NCBI RefSeq assembly: GCF_949298305.1
Contig: NZ_CASFWU010000040.1
Span: 1-23,475, forward strand
Direction: 5' to 3'
DNA from: an uncultured Bacteroides sp.
Lineage (GTDB): Bacteria > Bacteroidota > Bacteroidia > Bacteroidales > Bacteroidaceae
DNA length: 23,475 nucleotides
Shown one piece after another: positions 21,680 through 23,475 of this stretch (its first letter is position 1; every line of letters starts with the position of its first letter). Below the pieces are notes generated by a model. The model saw nothing but the letters and a program-made list of their open reading frames with translations. It was not told where the DNA came from and ran no database searches. The translations under genes and the position numbers were made by a program.

Positions 21680-23475
21680 ATGCAAAACATCAGAAACATT
21701 GCCATCATTGCCCACGTGGACCATGGCAAGACGACGCTTGTAGACAAGATGCTGCTGGCCGGAAACCTCTTCCGGAGCAACCAGAGCACAGGTGAATTAA
21801 TGCTGGATAACAACGACCTGGAACGCGAACGAGGAATAACGATTCTCTCCAAGAACGTTTCCATCAACTATAAAGGGACCAAAATCAACATCATAGACAC
21901 TCCGGGACACAGCGACTTCGGCGGCGAGGTGGAGCGTGTGCTCAACATGGCCGACGGCTGCATCCTGCTGGTCGACGCCTTCGAGGGCCCCATGCCGCAG
22001 ACGCGCTTCGTGCTCCAGAAGGCCCTCCAGATAGGGCTGAAGCCCATCGTGGTGGTCAACAAGGTTGACAAGCCCAACTGCCGCCCCGAGGAGGTGTACG
22101 AAATGGTGTTCGACCTCATGTTCAGCCTCAATGCCACGGAAGACCAGCTGGACTTCCCCGTCATCTACGGCTCGGCCAAGAACAACTGGATGAGTACCGA
22201 CTGGCAGAAGCCTACGGACAACATCACGCCGCTGCTGGACTGCATCATCGAGAACATCCCTGCGCCCCGGCAGTTGGAAGGCACGCCGCAGATGCTGGTC
22301 ACCTCGCTGGACTACTCGTCCTACACGGGCCGCATCGCCGTGGGACGCGTACATCGCGGCACGTTGCGCGAGGGCATGAACGTCTCCCTGGCCAAGCGCG
22401 ACGGCAGCATCATCAAGACCAAAATCAAGGAACTGCATACGTTCGAAGGCATGGGACGTGTCAAGGTGTCCGAAGTGTCCTCGGGCGACATCTGCGCCCT
22501 GGTGGGCATCGAGGGCTTTGAAATCGGCGACACCGTATGCGACTTCGAGAATCCCGAACCCCTGCCGCCCATCGCCATCGACGAGCCTACAATGAGCATG
22601 CTCTTCACCATCAACGACTCTCCGTTCTTCGGCAAGGAAGGCAAATACGTCACCTCGCGCCACATCCACGACCGCCTGATGAAGGAGCTGGACAAGAACC
22701 TGGCCCTGCGTGTGGCCAAGAGCGAGGAAGACGGCAAGTGGGTGGTTTCCGGCCGTGGCGTGCTGCACCTCTCCGTGCTCATCGAAACCATGCGCCGCGA
22801 GGGCTACGAGCTGCAGGTGGGCCAGCCGCAGGTCATCTACAAGGAGATGGACGGCGTGAAGTGCGAACCCATCGAGGAACTGACGGTGAACGTGCCCGAA
22901 GAGTATGCCAGCAAGATTATCGACATGGTGACGCGCCGCAAGGGCGAGATGGTGAAGATGGAGACTGCGGGCGACCGCGTGAATCTGGAGTTCGACATGC
23001 CCTCGCGAGGCATCATCGGCCTGCGTACCAACGTGCTCACCGCCAGCGCCGGCGAGGCCATCATGGCACACCGCTTCAAGGAATACCAGCCCTATAAGGG
23101 AGAGATTGAGCGCCGCACCAACGGCTCCATGATAGCCATGGAGAGCGGCACGGCCTTTGCCTACGCCATCGACAAGCTGCAGGACCGCGGCAAGTTCTTC
23201 ATCTTCCCGCAGGAAGAGGTCTACGCCGGCCAGGTGGTGGGCGAGCACTCGCACGAAAACGACCTCGTGGTGAACGTGACCAAGTCCAAGAAACTGACCA
23301 ACATGCGCGCCAGCGGCTCGGACGAGAAGGCCCGTCTCATCCCGCCCGTACAGTTCTCGCTGGAGGAGGCGCTGGAGTACATCAAGGAGGACGAATACGT
23401 GGAAGTCACCCCCAAGTCCATGCGTATGCGCAAGGTCATCCTGGACGAGACGGAGCGCAAGCGGGCGAACAAGAA
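21680..23475 (+). CDS. typA: ribosome-associated GTPase TypA/BipA (3' end cut by the window edge)
   Basis: 598 codons are visible; the family is near 600 residues in Bacteroidota, so only the last residue or few and the stop lie outside. It is a translational GTPase related to EF-G that binds the 70S ribosome and helps 50S assembly, stress responses and growth at low temperature in other bacteria. GTPase motifs are intact: G1 AHVDHGKTT (11-19), switch I RGITI (51-55), G3 DTPGH (73-77), G4 NKVD (127-130) and a later SAKN. An EF-Tu-like domain 2 follows, then EF-G-like domains III and V (KWVVSGRGVLHLSVL, MPSRGIIGLRTNVL), and the BipA-specific C-terminal domain with GQVVGEHSHENDLVVN and KKLTNMRASGSDEK. 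ATG at 21680 is the only sensible start. It is divergent from rpsO with 274 bp between. Confidence 0.98.
   Translation, partial: MQNIRNIAIIAHVDHGKTTLVDKMLLAGNLFRSNQSTGELMLDNNDLERERGITILSKNVSINYKGTKINIIDTPGHSDFGGEVERVLNMADGCILLVDAFEGPMPQTRFVLQKALQIGLKPIVVVNKVDKPNCRPEEVYEMVFDLMFSLNATEDQLDFPVIYGSAKNNWMSTDWQKPTDNITPLLDCIIENIPAPRQLEGTPQMLVTSLDYSSYTGRIAVGRVHRGTLREGMNVSLAKRDGSIIKTKIKELHTFEGMGRVKVSEVSSGDICALVGIEGFEIGDTVCDFENPEPLPPIAIDEPTMSMLFTINDSPFFGKEGKYVTSRHIHDRLMKELDKNLALRVAKSEEDGKWVVSGRGVLHLSVLIETMRREGYELQVGQPQVIYKEMDGVKCEPIEELTVNVPEEYASKIIDMVTRRKGEMVKMETAGDRVNLEFDMPSRGIIGLRTNVLTASAGEAIMAHRFKEYQPYKGEIERRTNGSMIAMESGTAFAYAIDKLQDRGKFFIFPQEEVYAGQVVGEHSHENDLVVNVTKSKKLTNMRASGSDEKARLIPPVQFSLEEALEYIKEDEYVEVTPKSMRMRKVILDETERKRANK

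Noticed and set aside
21797..23254. 485-codon minus-strand frame opposite typA
   Set aside because: Antisense to typA, which has all its GTPase motifs; the frame has no family features.

Overview
The window reads as chromosomal DNA of a Bacteroidota member, most likely a GC-rich Bacteroides-like gut species. The evidence is the -7 promoter element TAnnTTTG ahead of several genes, many lipoproteins of families almost confined to Bacteroidales (DUF4493, PCMD, DUF4251), a Bacteroidota-type typA, and weak or absent Shine-Dalgarno sequences. The species cannot be named from the sequence. No tRNA, rRNA, insertion sequence or CRISPR array was seen.

Layout. (1) Positions 1-1003 (+): the 3' part of an AAA-ATPase-like / PD-(D/E)XK nuclease gene that appears to have lost the centre of its nuclease domain by an in-frame deletion. 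(2) 1017-6561 (-): a complete tripartite RND efflux operon, transcribed adaptor - pump - outer-membrane channel, with overlapping start and stop codons. An AraC-family regulator (6744-7655, +) is divergent from it. (3) 7656-7954: a gene-free convergent gap with five 22-bp-periodic repeat units. (4) 7955-9060 (-): a two-gene unit encoding a small PEGA-like lipoprotein and a putative beta-barrel protein, with its own promoter. (5) 9339-19354 (-): an eight-gene, 10-kb envelope operon. In transcription order it encodes two DUF4493 lipoproteins, a DUF4493+PCMD lipoprotein, a beta-barrel outer-membrane protein, an Ig-like+PCMD lipoprotein, a large DUF4493+PCMD lipoprotein, a short DUF4493 lipoprotein and a DUF4251 protein. 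(6) 19634-20488 (+): a second AraC regulator, divergent from that operon. (7) 20489-21067: a gene-free gap with a second block of the same 22-bp-periodic repeat. (8) rpsO (-) with promoter and terminator, then divergent typA/bipA (+), which runs to the window edge almost complete.

How it fits together. Two envelope operons on the minus strand are each headed by a divergent AraC-type regulator, and the two regulators share a very similar C-terminal DNA-binding domain. The first operon would export small hydrophobic compounds. The second is the most novel part: five DUF4493 paralogues, three PCMD domains and one beta-barrel in a single transcription unit suggest a multi-lipoprotein surface assembly, possibly glycan-directed, but its function is inferred and not shown. 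Base composition changes at domain boundaries inside three of these genes, which suggests exchange of the distal modules.
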